DNA of 64,000 nucleotides, taken from positions 78,506-142,505 of the forward strand of contig NZ_QLUV01000008.1 of NCBI RefSeq assembly GCF_003286075.1. Reading direction: 5' to 3'. The translations under genes were made by a program, and so were the position numbers. A model generated the notes under the pieces. The model was not told the origin of the DNA. It ran no database searches and saw only the letters and a program-made list of their open reading frames with translations. Position 1 is the first letter of the stretch. Every line of letters begins with the position of its first letter. Below, piece after piece: positions 28,902-38,823 of the stretch. The DNA is from Paracoccus endophyticus. Its GTDB lineage: Bacteria; Pseudomonadota; Alphaproteobacteria; Rhodobacterales; Rhodobacteraceae.

Positions 28902-29840
28902 ATGACGCGGGACAACCGCAAACAGGATCAGCAGGCCCGCGCGGCGTGGATGTACTATGTCGCGGGGCAGACCCAGGACGACATTGCCCGCGCCCTGGGC
29001 GTGTCGCGCCAGACCGCGCAGCGGCTGGTGGCGCAGGCGATGGCGTCGGGGATGGTCAAGGTGCGCATCGACCACCCGCTGGCGCGCTGCCGCGACCTGG
29101 CGGACCGGCTGCGCGCGCGGTTCGGCCTGGCGCTGGCCGAGGTGACGCCGGCCGAGGCGGGGCCGGCGGGCGTGGCCATGGCGCTGGCCGACCTGATCGA
29201 GGGGGAACTGTCCCGCCCCGATCCGCAGATCGTCGCCATCGGCACGGGGCGCACCCTGCGCGCCGCCGTGGGGCAGATGTCGCGGCTGGACTGCCCGCAG
29301 CACCGGATCGTGTCGCTGACCGGCAACATCGCCCCCGACGGCTCGGCCGCGTATTACAACGTGCTGTTTTCCCTGTCGGATCTGGTGACGGCGCGGATCT
29401 ATCCGCTGATGGTCCCGGTGATCGCCGCCACGGCGGACGAAAAGGACGCCCTGCACCGCCAGCCCGGCATCGCCCGGGTGATGGAGCTTGCGGGCCAGGC
29501 GGACGTCGCCTTTGTCGGCCTCGGCTCGATGGACCCGGGCGCGCCGCTGCTGCAGGACGGCTTTCTGACCGGGGCCGAGGTCGCGGCCCTGCACAACGCG
29601 GGTGCCGTGGGCGAGATCCTGGGCCGCGCCTATGACGCGCAGGGCCGGCTGCTGCCGGACGAGGCGCGGGTCGCCGCCGCCCCGCTGCCCGACCGTGCCC
29701 GCACCCGCGTCATCGCCGCCGTCCATGGCCCGGCCAAGCGCGCGCCGGCCTTGGGCGCGCTGCGGGGCGGGCTGGTGACGGGGCTGGTCATCGACGAGGG
29801 CTCGGCCGACTGGCTGCTGGCGCAGGGGGACGCGGCATGA
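28902..29840 (+). CDS. smoC: SorC/DeoR-type sugar-binding transcriptional regulator of the polyol operon
   Basis: A 312-residue SorC-family regulator. The N-terminal helix-turn-helix (YVAGQTQDDIARALGVSRQTAQRL, split around residues 19-42) precedes a sugar-phosphate-isomerase-like effector domain (about 58-310, with VAIGTGRTLRAAV near 106-118 and GLGSMDPGA). The ATG at 28902 is the only reasonable start. It is divergent from smoE, as smoC is in Rhodobacter. Its stop overlaps the galM start (ATGA), so the mutarotase is co-transcribed with the polyol regulator. Confidence 0.88.
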   Translation: MTRDNRKQDQQARAAWMYYVAGQTQDDIARALGVSRQTAQRLVAQAMASGMVKVRIDHPLARCRDLADRLRARFGLALAEVTPAEAGPAGVAMALADLIEGELSRPDPQIVAIGTGRTLRAAVGQMSRLDCPQHRIVSLTGNIAPDGSAAYYNVLFSLSDLVTARIYPLMVPVIAATADEKDALHRQPGIARVMELAGQADVAFVGLGSMDPGAPLLQDGFLTGAEVAALHNAGAVGEILGRAYDAQGRLLPDEARVAAAPLPDRARTRVIAAVHGPAKRAPALGALRGGLVTGLVIDEGSADWLLAQGDAA

Positions 29841-30868
29841 TCCGGCTGGGCCTGCCGGGCGGGCTTTCGGCCGACATCGACCCGTTCGGTGCGGCGCTGG
29901 TCGCCCTGCGGGTGCCGGACGCCGCGGGCCGTCCGGCCGACGTGCTGGCGGGCGTGCCCGACCCGCGCATGGGGCGCGGCTTTTTCGGCGTCACGATCGG
30001 GCGGTTCGCCAACCGCATCGCGGGGGCGCGGTTCGATCTGGACGGCGCGGCGCACCGGCTTTCGGCCAACGACGGCGCGCACACGCTGCACGGCGGGGCC
30101 GAGGGCTTCGACCGCCGCGACTGGGCCGTGGTGGACCGCAGCGACGTCGCGGTGACGCTGGCGCTGGTCAGCCCGGACGGCGACCAGGGGTTTCCGGGGC
30201 GGCTTGAGGCGCGCGTGACCTATGGGGTTCAGGACAACGGCGCGGCCGACCCCGGCGGGGTGGGGCGGCTGGCGATCACGATGATCGCGACCGCCGACCG
30301 CGCCACGCCGGTCAGCCTGACCAACCATGCCTTCTTCAATCTGGACGGCACCGACGACCCGGCGGCGATCCGGGCCGTGGACGACCACCGCCTGACCATC
30401 GCGGCCGCGCGCTATCTGCCGGTGGACGACGCGGCGATCCCGCTGGGGGACGCACCGCAGCCGGTCGCGGGCACGCCCTTCGACTTTCGCGCAGGCCCCA
30501 CGATCGGGCAGGGGCTGCGGTCGGGGCACCCGCAGCTGCTGCGCGTGCGCGGCTATGACCATTGCCTTGCGCTGGACGGTGGGGGGCTGCGGCCGGCGGC
30601 GGTGCTGCAGGCCTCCCGGTCGGGGCGGCGCATGACGCTGTGGACGGATGCGCCGGGCTTGCAGCTTTATACCGGGAACGGCCTGGACGGGACCGTGGCG
30701 GGCAAGGCCGGGGCCGCGTACCGGATGGGCGACGCGGTCTGCCTGGAACCGGGCGCCTGGCCCGACAGCCCGAACCGGCCGGACTTTCCCGCCTGCATCC
30801 TGCGGCCGGGCACGGTCTATCGGCACCGCATGGCGCTGGCCTTCAGCGCCCTTCCGCCCTGCCCCTGA
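29837..30868 (+). CDS. galM: Aldose 1-epimerase (galactose mutarotase)
   Basis: A 343-residue mutarotase. The substrate-binding FANRIAGA (about 56-63) and HTLHGG (about 83-88) are present, with the catalytic His in TNHAFFNLDG (about 159) and the catalytic Glu in CLEPGAWPDSPN (about 302). It interconverts alpha and beta aldose anomers in the cytoplasm. It overlaps the polyol regulator by 4 bp but functionally fits the galactose-oxidation cluster that converges on it from the right (16-nt gap). This lets imported sugar equilibrate to the anomer used by the dehydrogenase. Confidence 0.92.
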   Translation: MIRLGLPGGLSADIDPFGAALVALRVPDAAGRPADVLAGVPDPRMGRGFFGVTIGRFANRIAGARFDLDGAAHRLSANDGAHTLHGGAEGFDRRDWAVVDRSDVAVTLALVSPDGDQGFPGRLEARVTYGVQDNGAADPGGVGRLAITMIATADRATPVSLTNHAFFNLDGTDDPAAIRAVDDHRLTIAAARYLPVDDAAIPLGDAPQPVAGTPFDFRAGPTIGQGLRSGHPQLLRVRGYDHCLALDGGGLRPAAVLQASRSGRRMTLWTDAPGLQLYTGNGLDGTVAGKAGAAYRMGDAVCLEPGAWPDSPNRPDFPACILRPGTVYRHRMALAFSALPPCP

Positions 30869-30884
30869 GGGCCTGTCGGGCCGT

Positions 30885-31736
30885 TCAGACCACCACCCGC
30901 GGCGGCGCAACGCCCGTCGCATCGGTGCGCACGATGAAGGTCTGGCCCGCCAGCGGGTCGGCGGCCAGCCCGTCCGCGCCCAATCCCTGGGTGGCCGATG
31001 TCACCATCAGCTCCGACAGCCCCTCCCCGCCGAAGACGGGGCAGCTGCATTGGCGCGCGGGCACGGGCAGGCTGCGGATCAACCGCCCGTCGGGGGCGTG
31101 GCAGGTGACGCGGCCCGCGCCCCATTGCGCGATCCACAGATTGCCCGCGGCGTCCGTCACCGCCCCGTCCGGGATCAGCCCCTCGGCGGACAGGTCAAGG
31201 AACACGGCGGGCGCGCCCTCGGGCCAGCCGGTCGCCGGGTCAAGGGCCTGCCGCCAGACGATCTGGCGCATGGTGTCGGCGAAATAGGCGTGGCGCCCGT
31301 GAAAGCAGATCGCGTTCGGGATGGTGATCGCGTCGTGCAGGCGGCGCAGCTCGCCCCGCCACCAGCGCCAGATCGCCCCCGCGCCGGGCTGCGCCTGCTT
31401 GCCCATCGTGGACGCCCAGAACCCGCCCCAGGGATCGGCGCGCCCGTCGTTGGACCGCAGCGCGTCGTCGTCCGCGGCGATGACCGCCACCGGCGTGCGC
31501 GCGCCGCTGTCCAGGTCGAACAGCGCCAGCCCGGTTTCGCCCGACAGCAGCACCCGGCTGCGGTCCACCCATCCCATGGCCGAGGTCATCTCGGCCATCG
31601 GCCAGCGGTGCGTGCCGCCCGGCTGGGCCGCGAACAGGGTCCGGCCCGTGATGTCGAACCACATGAAGACGCCGCGTTCGGGGTGCCAGAAGGCGCCCTC
31701 GCCCAGTTGGCAGGGGGTTGCGTCCAGCACCCGCAT
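30885..31736 (-). CDS. SMP-30/gluconolactonase family sugar lactonase
   Basis: A 283-residue six-bladed propeller lactonase. Metal-ligand positions are visible: E in LGEGAFWHPE (near 13), N in SNDGRADPWGGFW (about 100-112), N in ITIPNAICF, and D in GLIPDGAVTD. It hydrolyses an aldonolactone, here most likely galactono- or arabinonolactone, produced by the Gfo/Idh dehydrogenase of the same operon. The ATG at 31736 overlaps the aldolase stop by 1 nt (TGATG). It is the last gene of the sugar operon. Confidence 0.88.
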   Translation of the reverse strand: MRVLDATPCQLGEGAFWHPERGVFMWFDITGRTLFAAQPGGTHRWPMAEMTSAMGWVDRSRVLLSGETGLALFDLDSGARTPVAVIAADDDALRSNDGRADPWGGFWASTMGKQAQPGAGAIWRWWRGELRRLHDAITIPNAICFHGRHAYFADTMRQIVWRQALDPATGWPEGAPAVFLDLSAEGLIPDGAVTDAAGNLWIAQWGAGRVTCHAPDGRLIRSLPVPARQCSCPVFGGEGLSELMVTSATQGLGADGLAADPLAGQTFIVRTDATGVAPPRVVV

Positions 31737-32374
31737 CAGCCGCCCGCCTGTGCTGGTCCGCCGACCGCCGCGTCGAAGGCCGCGTCGAACGCCGCGACGG
31801 CGGCGGCGGCGGTGGCGGCGGTGCGGTCCACCGGCTGTCCGGGGCGATAGAGCGCCGTGCCAAGGCCAAAGCCGTCCGCGCCCGCCCGGCGCCAGTCGGC
31901 GAAATTGTCCGCGCCCGCCCCGCCCACCGCATAGACCGGCAGGTCCGGCGGCAGCACCGCGCGCAGCGCGACCAGTCCGGCGGGGCCGATCAGGCTGGCG
32001 GGAAACAGCTTCAGCCCGGTCGCCCCTGCTCGGATCGCGGCGAACGCCTCGGTCGGCGTCATCACGCCGGGCCAGCTGTCCATCCCGGCGGCGCGGGTCG
32101 CGGCGATGACGGCGGGGTCGGCGTTGGGCGACACGACAAGCTGACCGCCAAGCCGCGCCAGCCGGTCCACCTGCGCGACGTCCAGCACGGTGCCCGCACC
32201 GATCCGCGCCTGCCCGCGGCAGGCCGCCAGCAGCGCCGCGATGCTGTCCCACGGGTCGGGAGAGTTCAGCGGCACCTCGATCACGGTGATGCCGGCGTCG
32301 ATCAGCGCGCTTGCGTGGGCCACGGCCTCGGGCGGGGTGATCCCGCGCAGGATGGCGATCAGGGGGCGGGTCAT
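31736..32374 (-). CDS. dgoA: 2-dehydro-3-deoxy-6-phosphogalactonate aldolase
   Basis: A 212-residue KDPG/KDPGal-type aldolase. The Schiff-base lysine is K122 in GLKLFPAS, with general-base E33 in VIEVPLNS and R10 in ILRGI. The VSPNAD stretch (81-86) is typical of KDPGal rather than KDPG aldolases. It splits KDPGal to pyruvate and glyceraldehyde 3-phosphate, the last step of the De Ley-Doudoroff route. It overlaps dgoK by 4 bp. Confidence 0.92.
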   Translation of the reverse strand: MTRPLIAILRGITPPEAVAHASALIDAGITVIEVPLNSPDPWDSIAALLAACRGQARIGAGTVLDVAQVDRLARLGGQLVVSPNADPAVIAATRAAGMDSWPGVMTPTEAFAAIRAGATGLKLFPASLIGPAGLVALRAVLPPDLPVYAVGGAGADNFADWRRAGADGFGLGTALYRPGQPVDRTAATAAAAVAAFDAAFDAAVGGPAQAGG

Positions 32375-33297
32375 CGGGGTCCTTTCGACAGCGCGCGGGC
32401 CTGCGCGAGCCCCGCCAGGGCGGCGCCCTCCGCAGGCAGGGTGCGCGGCGTGACGCCCAGCGGCGCCAGCGCGCGGGCATACAGCGCGGCAAGGGGTCCC
32501 GCGCCCACCAGCAGCACGTCGCGCCCCAGCCACCACGGCCGCGCGGCCGCCAGTTCCGCGCCGATCAGCAGGCCCGACAGGCGGGCGCGGGCACGGTCGG
32601 GGGACAGGCCGGCCAGCAGCCCCTCGGCCCGCAGGGTGAACAGCCGGGCGGCCAGCGCCTCGGGGCGGGCCATCGCCTCGGCCACGGCCCCGTCGAAGGC
32701 GTCGTCGTTCCAGCCGTCCCCCGCCAGCCCGTGACGCAGCACGGACTGCGTCGCCAGCAGGTCGAACAGCTCGCCCGTCATGAAGCTGCGAAAGCTGACG
32801 ACCTCGCCCGCCGAGACCTCGGCCCATTTGCTGTGGGTGCCGGGCAGGCAGACGACGCCGTCGAAACCGGGGTGCCGCGCCAGCGCCCCCGCGATCTGGG
32901 TTTCCTCGCCGCGCATCACGTCCGCGGACGGGCGGACCTGCGACAGTCCGGGCACGATCGACACCACCAGACGCGGATCGGCGGTGGGCGCAGCGGTCAG
33001 CGGCAGGCCCAGCGGCGGGCAGGGGACCGGGCGATAGGCGGCCTCGGTCCAGCCCTGGCGCGCGCCGGCCATGCCGCAGACCAGCACCGGGGTGGTGCAG
33101 GCGGGGGCCAGCCAGCCGCCGATCAGCTCCAGCAGCGCGGGTTCATAGTCGGCGGGCGTCAGGCGGCCCATGCCGCGGTCGCTGTCCGCCTGCGCCAGCA
33201 CCGCGCCCGCGTCCGAGATCGCCCAGGCGCGCAGGTTGCTGGTGCCCCAGTCGGCGGCGATCCAGTCGGCGGCGATCCGGTCGGCTGCGGGGGTCAT
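32371..33297 (-). CDS. dgoK: 2-dehydro-3-deoxygalactonokinase
   Basis: A 308-residue DgoK-family kinase. The phosphate-binding [11 protein letters not shown] starts at residue 16 (family proteins usually start near it). [22 protein letters not shown] and FMTGELFD are family hallmarks. It phosphorylates KDGal to KDPGal. I chose the ATG at 33297; two GTG codons at 33306 and 33303 overlap the upstream stop and are alternatives. The N-terminus holds IAADW twice because of a 15-bp tandem duplication (33248-33277), which shifts the nucleotide-binding loop five residues from the start. Confidence 0.9.
   Translation of the reverse strand: MTPAADRIAADWIAADWGTSNLRAWAISDAGAVLAQADSDRGMGRLTPADYEPALLELIGGWLAPACTTPVLVCGMAGARQGWTEAAYRPVPCPPLGLPLTAAPTADPRLVVSIVPGLSQVRPSADVMRGEETQIAGALARHPGFDGVVCLPGTHSKWAEVSAGEVVSFRSFMTGELFDLLATQSVLRHGLAGDGWNDDAFDGAVAEAMARPEALAARLFTLRAEGLLAGLSPDRARARLSGLLIGAELAAARPWWLGRDVLLVGAGPLAALYARALAPLGVTPRTLPAEGAALAGLAQARALSKGPR
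33248..33277. repeat. 15-bp tandem duplication inside the dgoK 5' end
   Basis: CAGTCGGCGGCGATC occurs twice in tandem (33248-33262, 33263-33277), followed by a decayed third start (CGGTCGGC). It is in frame and duplicates the residues IAADW just before the kinase phosphate-binding loop. Confidence 0.9.
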
Positions 33298-33299
33298 GC

Positions 33300-34250
33300 T
33301 CACCACGCGAACGGCTCGACCACGGACCAGCGCGCCAGCAGGAAGGCGTCGGCGACCAGCTGAAAGGGCGTGGCGTCCACGTCGCGTTCGCGCCGGGCGA
33401 TCAGCGCGGCAAAGCGGTCGTAGAGGCGCCGGTATTCGCCCGGCAGCGCGCCCGCCGCGGCGATGTCCAGTCCCTCGGCCGACACCACGGCGCCGCCCCG
33501 CGACAGCGACAGATCGCCCCGGTCGGTGCGGATGGTCATGTCCCAGCGGGGCGTGCCCTGTTCGCGAAAGTCCAAGTCCATCGTGACCGGCGCGCCGTCC
33601 CCGGTCGCCAGCGTCAGGCGGGCGGCGATGGGGGCGGCGCGATTGGCGGGCACCATGTGTTCGGCGGCGATGACGCGCAGGGGCGAGGGCACGATGCGCG
33701 TCAGCACCGACAGCGCGTTGATGCCCGGATCGTGGACGCCGGTGCCGCCGGGCTGGAAGATCCAGTCCTGGCCGGGGTGGAACTGGCGCACATCCTCGCG
33801 CCAGACGACGTCGATGCCGGTCACGCGGCGGCCCGCCAGCCAGTCGCGGGCCGCGTCCACGCCGGGCGCGTACTGCGAATGCCAGGCCGTGAACAGCACG
33901 CGGCCGGTGTCGGCGGCGATGCGGTCCAGCGCGTGCAGTTCGGCGACCGTCGCGCCGGGGGGCTTTTCCAGCAGCACGTCGCGGCCCGCCAGCAGCGCCG
34001 CGCGGGCCAGGTCAAAGCGGACCTGCGGCGGGGTGCACAGCGCGACGGCGGCGATGTCGGGGCGCCCGTCCAGCATCGCGGCCAGGTCGGCAAAGGTCTC
34101 GACCCCCGCCATGCCGCCGGCCGGATCGACGGTCGCGGCCAGGGTAAAGGCGGCCGAGGCCGCGATGGCCGGCACATGCTGGTCGCGGGCAATCTTGCCC
34201 AGCCCCACGATGGCCAGGGGCGTGGGCGCGCGGGCGTCAGTGGCTGTCAC
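33300..34250 (-). CDS. Gfo/Idh/MocA-family aldose 1-dehydrogenase (galactose/arabinose dehydrogenase-like)
   Basis: A 316-residue NAD(P)-dependent oxidoreductase. The N-terminal Rossmann motif LAIVGLGKIARDQHVPAI is followed by the EKPPGAT motif (catalytic Lys of Gfo/Idh enzymes) and the VWREDVRQFHPGQDW active-site stretch found in D-galactose and L-arabinose 1-dehydrogenases. It oxidises the aldose to its lactone. The start is taken as the GTG at 34250 because GGAGG lies 6 nt upstream; it overlaps the dehydratase end by 14 bp. No ATG lies nearby in frame. Confidence 0.85.
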   Translation of the reverse strand: MTATDARAPTPLAIVGLGKIARDQHVPAIAASAAFTLAATVDPAGGMAGVETFADLAAMLDGRPDIAAVALCTPPQVRFDLARAALLAGRDVLLEKPPGATVAELHALDRIAADTGRVLFTAWHSQYAPGVDAARDWLAGRRVTGIDVVWREDVRQFHPGQDWIFQPGGTGVHDPGINALSVLTRIVPSPLRVIAAEHMVPANRAAPIAARLTLATGDGAPVTMDLDFREQGTPRWDMTIRTDRGDLSLSRGGAVVSAEGLDIAAAGALPGEYRRLYDRFAALIARRERDVDATPFQLVADAFLLARWSVVEPFAW

Positions 34251-35979
34251 GACCAACCTCCGCCCCGCGGCAGCCGCGCAGGAAATCAAAGTCAGCGCCG
34301 GTGTCGGCCCCCTGGACGTGCTGGTGAAAGATCTGCGCGTATCCGCCCTGCGGGGGCGGGGCGGCGGGCCGCCAGCCGGCCAGCCGGCGCGCCAGTTCGT
34401 CGTCGGGAATGTCCAGATGCAGGCGGCGGGCGGGCACGTCCAGCTCGATCATGTCGCCGGTCTGCACCACGGCCAGCGGGCCGCCGACCGCCGATTCCGG
34501 CGCGGTGTGCAGCACCACGGTGCCATAGGCCGTCCCCGACATCCGCGCGTCGGAAATCCGCACCATGTCGGTGATCCCGCGGCGCAGCACCTTGGGCGGC
34601 AGGCCCATGTTGCCGACCTCGGCCATGCCGGGATAGCCGCGGGGACCGCAGTTCTTCATCACCATCACGCAGGTCTCGTCGATGTCGAGGTCCTCGTCGT
34701 TGATGCGCGCCTTATAATCGTCGATGTCCTCGAACACGACCGCCCGGCCGCGATGGCGCAACAGATGGGGCGAGGCGGCGGACGGCTTCAGCACCGCCCC
34801 GTCAGGGGCAAGGTTGCCGCGCAGGACCGCGATGCCGCCGTGTTCGGTCAGCGGACGGTCGGCGGGCAGGATCACGTCCTCGTTCCAGTTGACCACGTCT
34901 TTGACCTGATCCCAGGCGGTCTCGCCGGAAACGGTCAGCGCGTCGCGGTGCAGCAGACCGGCCTCGGCCAGGCGCTTGATGACCACGGGCAGGCCGCCGG
35001 CGTAGAAGAATTCCTCCATCAGGTATTTGCCCGACGGCATCAGGTTCACGATCGTCGGCACGTCGCGCCCCAGCCGGTCCCAGTCGTCCAGCGTCAGGTC
35101 CACGCCCACGCGCCCGGCCAGCGCCAGCAGGTGGATCACGGCGTTGGTGGACCCGCCGATGGCGCCGTTGACGCGGATCGCGTTCTCGAACGCCGCCCGC
35201 GTCAGGATGTCGCTGGGCTTCAGGTCGTCTTTGACCATCTGCACGATCCGTCGCCCGGTCAGCTGCGCCATCATCCGGCGGCGGCTGTCCACCGCCGGGA
35301 TCGCGGCGTTGCCCGACAGCGCCATGCCCAGCGCCTCGGCCATGCTGGCCATCGTGGACGCGGTGCCCATGGTGTTGCACGACCCCGCGCTGCGGCTCAT
35401 CGCGGCCTCGGCGTCCAGGAAATCGGCCTGGGTCATCTCGCCGGCCTTCACCGCCTCGGAGAACTTCCACAGATGCGTGCCGGACCCGATCCGCTCGCCC
35501 CGGAACCAGCCGTTCAGCATCGGCCCGCCGGTCACGACGATCGACGGCAGGTCGGTGGACGCCGCCGCCATCAGCAGCGACGGCGTGGTCTTGTCGCAGC
35601 CCACCATCAGCACGCAGCCGTCGATCGGCTGGCCGCGAATCTGTTCCTCGACCGCCATGCTGGCCAGGTTGCGAAACATCATCGCGGTCGGGCGAAAGCT
35701 GGATTCCGCGGTGGAAAACACCGGCACCTCGACCGGAAAGCCGCCGGCCTCGTAGATGCCGTGCTTCACCCGCTGCGCGAGATCGTTCAGATGCGCGTTG
35801 CACGGGGTCAGTTCCGACCAGGTGTTCATGATCCCGATCACCGGGCGGCCGTCGAACAGGTCGGCCGGAAAGCCCTGATTCTTCATCCAGGACCGGTGAT
35901 AGATGTGGTCGCGCGACGTGCCGCCGAACCATTCCTGCGACCGCAGCGTGCGCGGCCAGGGCTTGGGGACGAAGGTCAT
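34237..35979 (-). CDS. IlvD/Edd-family sugar-acid dehydratase (arabinonate/galactonate type)
   Basis: A 580-residue Fe-S dehydratase. Cluster cysteines appear in TPCNAHL (about 59-65), VGCDKTTPS (about 126-134) and GSCNTMGTAST (about 197-207), as in IlvD/EDD enzymes. The N-terminus RSQEWFGGTSRDHIYHRSWMK (split near 13-33) marks the pentonate/hexonate dehydratase branch. It dehydrates galactonate or arabinonate to the 2-keto-3-deoxy acid. With dgoK and dgoA downstream, galactonate is the better guess. It is the first enzyme gene after gguB (63-nt gap with a 6-bp GC hairpin). Confidence 0.9.
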   Translation of the reverse strand: MTFVPKPWPRTLRSQEWFGGTSRDHIYHRSWMKNQGFPADLFDGRPVIGIMNTWSELTPCNAHLNDLAQRVKHGIYEAGGFPVEVPVFSTAESSFRPTAMMFRNLASMAVEEQIRGQPIDGCVLMVGCDKTTPSLLMAAASTDLPSIVVTGGPMLNGWFRGERIGSGTHLWKFSEAVKAGEMTQADFLDAEAAMSRSAGSCNTMGTASTMASMAEALGMALSGNAAIPAVDSRRRMMAQLTGRRIVQMVKDDLKPSDILTRAAFENAIRVNGAIGGSTNAVIHLLALAGRVGVDLTLDDWDRLGRDVPTIVNLMPSGKYLMEEFFYAGGLPVVIKRLAEAGLLHRDALTVSGETAWDQVKDVVNWNEDVILPADRPLTEHGGIAVLRGNLAPDGAVLKPSAASPHLLRHRGRAVVFEDIDDYKARINDEDLDIDETCVMVMKNCGPRGYPGMAEVGNMGLPPKVLRRGITDMVRISDARMSGTAYGTVVLHTAPESAVGGPLAVVQTGDMIELDVPARRLHLDIPDDELARRLAGWRPAAPPPQGGYAQIFHQHVQGADTGADFDFLRGCRGAEVGRDSH

Positions 35980-36042
35980 CGCACGGTCCTTTCGTTCGGC
36001 CGCAGGCCCGCCCGCCGCCGGGCCGGGGCGCGCGGGGCCGGA

Positions 36043-37245
36043 TCAAAGCTGCTTGTTGCGGTTGTAGACGTCGAAGATCACGGCGGCGAGCAGCACCAGC
36101 CCCTTGATGACCTGCTGATAGTCGATGCCGATGCCCATGATCGACATGCCGTTGTTCATCACACCCATGATGAGGGCGCCGACCACGACCCCGATGATCC
36201 GGCCCGACCCGCCCGACATCGACGCGCCGCCGATGAACACGGCGGCGATCACGTCCAGCTCGAACCCCGTGCCGGCCTTGGGCGTCGCGCTGTTGAGCCG
36301 CGCGGTCACGATCATGCCGGCCAGCGCGGCCAGAACGCCCATGTTGGCGAAGGTCAGGAACACCAGCCGGTCGGTCTTGATCCCCGACAGGCGCGCGGCC
36401 TTTTCGTTGCCGCCCAGCGCATAGATGCGCCGCCCGGTGGTCGTCTGCTCGGTGAAGAAGCTGTAGAGCACGATCAGCACCGACATCACGATCAGCACGT
36501 TGGGCAGGCCGCGGAACTGCGCCAGCTTCCAGCCGACGAACATCAGCGCGGCGACGACGATCAGGTTGCGCGCCCAGAACAGGCCCGCCGGCTCGGGCTC
36601 GACCCCGAAGGCCGCGTCCTGGCGGCGGCCCCGCACCCCGGCCCAGACGATCGCCAGCGCCGCCAGCCCCACCATCAGCAGCGCCGTCAGGTTCGGCTTG
36701 TCCGGCCCGAAAAGGTCGGGGATGAACCCGGTGGACAGCGACTGGAAGGCCTTGGGGAACGGGCCGATGTTCTGGCCCTGCAACAGCCACAGCGTCAGCC
36801 CGCGAAAGACCAGCATCCCCGCCAGCGTCACGATGAACGACGGGATGCGCCAGAACGCAATCCAGTAGCCCTGCGCCGCCCCGATCAGCCCGCCCATCAC
36901 CAGCGTCGCCGGGATGACGGCCCAGAACGGCCAGCCCCACCTGACCGTCAGCACCGCCGACACCGCCCCGGTAAACGCCGCGACCGAGCCCACCGACAGG
37001 TCGATGTGGCCCGACACGATCACCAGCAGCATCCCCAGCGCCATGATGATGACGTAGCTGTTCTGCAAGAACAGGTTGGTGATGTTCTGCGCCGACAGGA
37101 AGTCCACGCCTTGGGAGGCGCGCACCACGACCAGAAAGAACAGCACGATCGCCAGCAGCGCCAGCACCATGCCGTTCTGTTGCAGGTGCCCGCCCAGATG
37201 CGCGCCCAGGCCGCGTTTCTTCGTCTCGGTCTCGGCCGTGGTCAT
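36043..37245 (-). CDS. gguB: Sugar ABC transporter permease GguB (CUT2 type)
   Basis: A 400-residue CUT2 permease with about 10 hydrophobic segments. Family motifs [12 protein letters not shown] (about 77-88), [15 protein letters not shown] and [15 protein letters not shown] are present. It forms the pore of the ChvE-GguAB importer for galactose, arabinose, glucose and related sugars. The ATG at 37245 overlaps the gguA stop (ATGA). Confidence 0.92.
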   Translation of the reverse strand: MTTAETETKKRGLGAHLGGHLQQNGMVLALLAIVLFFLVVVRASQGVDFLSAQNITNLFLQNSYVIIMALGMLLVIVSGHIDLSVGSVAAFTGAVSAVLTVRWGWPFWAVIPATLVMGGLIGAAQGYWIAFWRIPSFIVTLAGMLVFRGLTLWLLQGQNIGPFPKAFQSLSTGFIPDLFGPDKPNLTALLMVGLAALAIVWAGVRGRRQDAAFGVEPEPAGLFWARNLIVVAALMFVGWKLAQFRGLPNVLIVMSVLIVLYSFFTEQTTTGRRIYALGGNEKAARLSGIKTDRLVFLTFANMGVLAALAGMIVTARLNSATPKAGTGFELDVIAAVFIGGASMSGGSGRIIGVVVGALIMGVMNNGMSIMGIGIDYQQVIKGLVLLAAVIFDVYNRNKQL

Positions 37246-38768
37246 GCGGCTTTCCCCTCGCTTTGCAGGATCAGGGCCATGATCCGTTCCTGGCTGGCCT
37301 CGGCCCGGGTCAGCTCGCCGACAAAGCGGCCCTCGTTCATCACGTGGATGCGGTCGCACATGCCCAGCAGCTCGGGCATCTCGGACGAGATCATCACGAC
37401 GCCGCGGCCCTGCGCGACCAGCTCGTTCATCAGGGCATAGATCTCGAACTTGGCGCCCACGTCGATGCCGCGCGTCGGCTCGTCCAGGATCAGCACCTGC
37501 GGGTCGGTGAACAGCCACTTGGCCAGCACGACCTTTTGCTGGTTGCCGCCCGACAGGTTCATCACCCGCTGGTTCACGCCCGGCGTGCGGATGCGCAGGT
37601 CGCGCCGGTATCGTTCCGCCACCGCCTGCTCTCGCCCCGCCGACAGGATGCCGTTCACCGCGACGCCGGCCAGGTTGGCCAGGCTGATGTTGCGCTGGAT
37701 CGGCTCCTCCAGGATCAGGCCCAGCGCCTTGCGGTCCTCGGTCACATAGGCGAGGCCTGCGGCGATGGCGCGGCTGACGTCCGACAGGTCGGCGGGCCTG
37801 CCGGCCAGCTCGGCCTGGCCCGTGATGTCGCGGCCATAGCTGCGGCCGAACAGGCTCATCGCCAGTTCGGTGCGCCCCGACCCCATCAGGCCCGCGATGC
37901 CCAGGATCTCGCCCCGCCGGACGTGGAACGACACGCCGTCGATGACCTTGCGGGGCTGGTCGGGGTGCCAGACGGTCCAGTCCCGCACGCGCATCAGCAC
38001 CTCGCCGATGTCGGGCACGCGGTCGGGATAGCGGTGCGCCAGGTCGCGCCCGACCATGTCGCGGATGATCCGCTCCTCGGTGATCTCGGCGCGGTCCAGG
38101 GTGGACACGGTGGACCCGTCGCGGATCACCGTCACGCGGTCGGCGACGCGCCGGATCTCGTTCAGCTTGTGGCTGATGATGATCTGGGTGACGCCCTGCG
38201 CCTTCAGCTCCAGCATCAGGTCCAGCAGCTTGGCGCTGTCGTTTTCCTGCAAGGCGGCGGTGGGTTCGTCCAGGATCAGCAGGCGCACGTCCTTGGCCAG
38301 CGCCTTGGCGATCTCGATCAGCTGCTGCTTGCCGACGCCCAGCTTTTCGACCGGGGTGGTCGGCGCCTCGGTCAGGCCGACCTTGGCCAGCAGGTCGCGG
38401 GTGCGCGCCCAGGTGCGGTTCCAGTCGATGACGCCGCGGCTGGCGACCTCGTTGCCCAGGAACATGTTCTCGGCCACCGACAGCTGCGGCACCAGCGCCA
38501 GTTCCTGGTGGATGATGATGATGCCCTGCCGCTCGCTGTCGCGGATGTCGCGGAAGGCGACGGGCCGGCCCTCGTAGAGGATGTCGCCGTCATAGCTGCC
38601 GTGCGGATAGACGCCCGACAGGACCTTCATCAGCGTGGACTTGCCCGCGCCGTTCTCGCCGCAGATGGCGTGGATCTCGCCGGGCGCGATGGTCAGGTTG
38701 ACCTGGTCCAGCGCGCGCACGCCCGGAAAGCTTTTCCCGATGCCGCGCATCTCCAGAATGGCCGTCAT
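37242..38768 (-). CDS. gguA: Sugar ABC transporter ATPase GguA (double ABC domain)
   Basis: A 508-residue CUT2 ATPase with two fused ABC domains. The first has Walker [10 protein letters not shown] (about 37-45), Walker [12 protein letters not shown] and switch SHKLNE. The second has a degenerate nucleotide loop (GLMGSGRTE), signature LSGGNQQK and Walker [12 protein letters not shown], which is normal for RbsA/MglA-type proteins. It powers GguB. The ATG at 38768 gives [17 protein letters not shown]. Confidence 0.93.
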   Translation of the reverse strand: MTAILEMRGIGKSFPGVRALDQVNLTIAPGEIHAICGENGAGKSTLMKVLSGVYPHGSYDGDILYEGRPVAFRDIRDSERQGIIIIHQELALVPQLSVAENMFLGNEVASRGVIDWNRTWARTRDLLAKVGLTEAPTTPVEKLGVGKQQLIEIAKALAKDVRLLILDEPTAALQENDSAKLLDLMLELKAQGVTQIIISHKLNEIRRVADRVTVIRDGSTVSTLDRAEITEERIIRDMVGRDLAHRYPDRVPDIGEVLMRVRDWTVWHPDQPRKVIDGVSFHVRRGEILGIAGLMGSGRTELAMSLFGRSYGRDITGQAELAGRPADLSDVSRAIAAGLAYVTEDRKALGLILEEPIQRNISLANLAGVAVNGILSAGREQAVAERYRRDLRIRTPGVNQRVMNLSGGNQQKVVLAKWLFTDPQVLILDEPTRGIDVGAKFEIYALMNELVAQGRGVVMISSEMPELLGMCDRIHVMNEGRFVGELTRAEASQERIMALILQSEGKAA

Positions 38769-38790
38769 GGCGCCCCCTTTCCGGCAGAGG

Positions 38791-38817
38791 GTCCGGCCCG
38801 CGCCCGGCGGGCCGGAC
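38791..38817. promoter_or_regulatory. Stem-loop between chvE and gguA
   Basis: A perfect 11-bp stem, GTCCGGCCCGC (38791-38801) with GCGGGCCGGAC (38807-38817), and a 5-nt loop, directly after the chvE stop (7 nt). It is a likely mRNA-stabilising or partial-termination hairpin that raises binding-protein output. Confidence 0.65.
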
Positions 38818-38823
38818 GCAGGG

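Noticed and set aside
36005..36024. A hairpin (GGCCCG/CGGGCC) between gguB and the dehydratase gene
   Set aside because: Only six pairs and an 8-nt loop in very GC-rich DNA; chance is likely, so it is mentioned only with the dehydratase gene.
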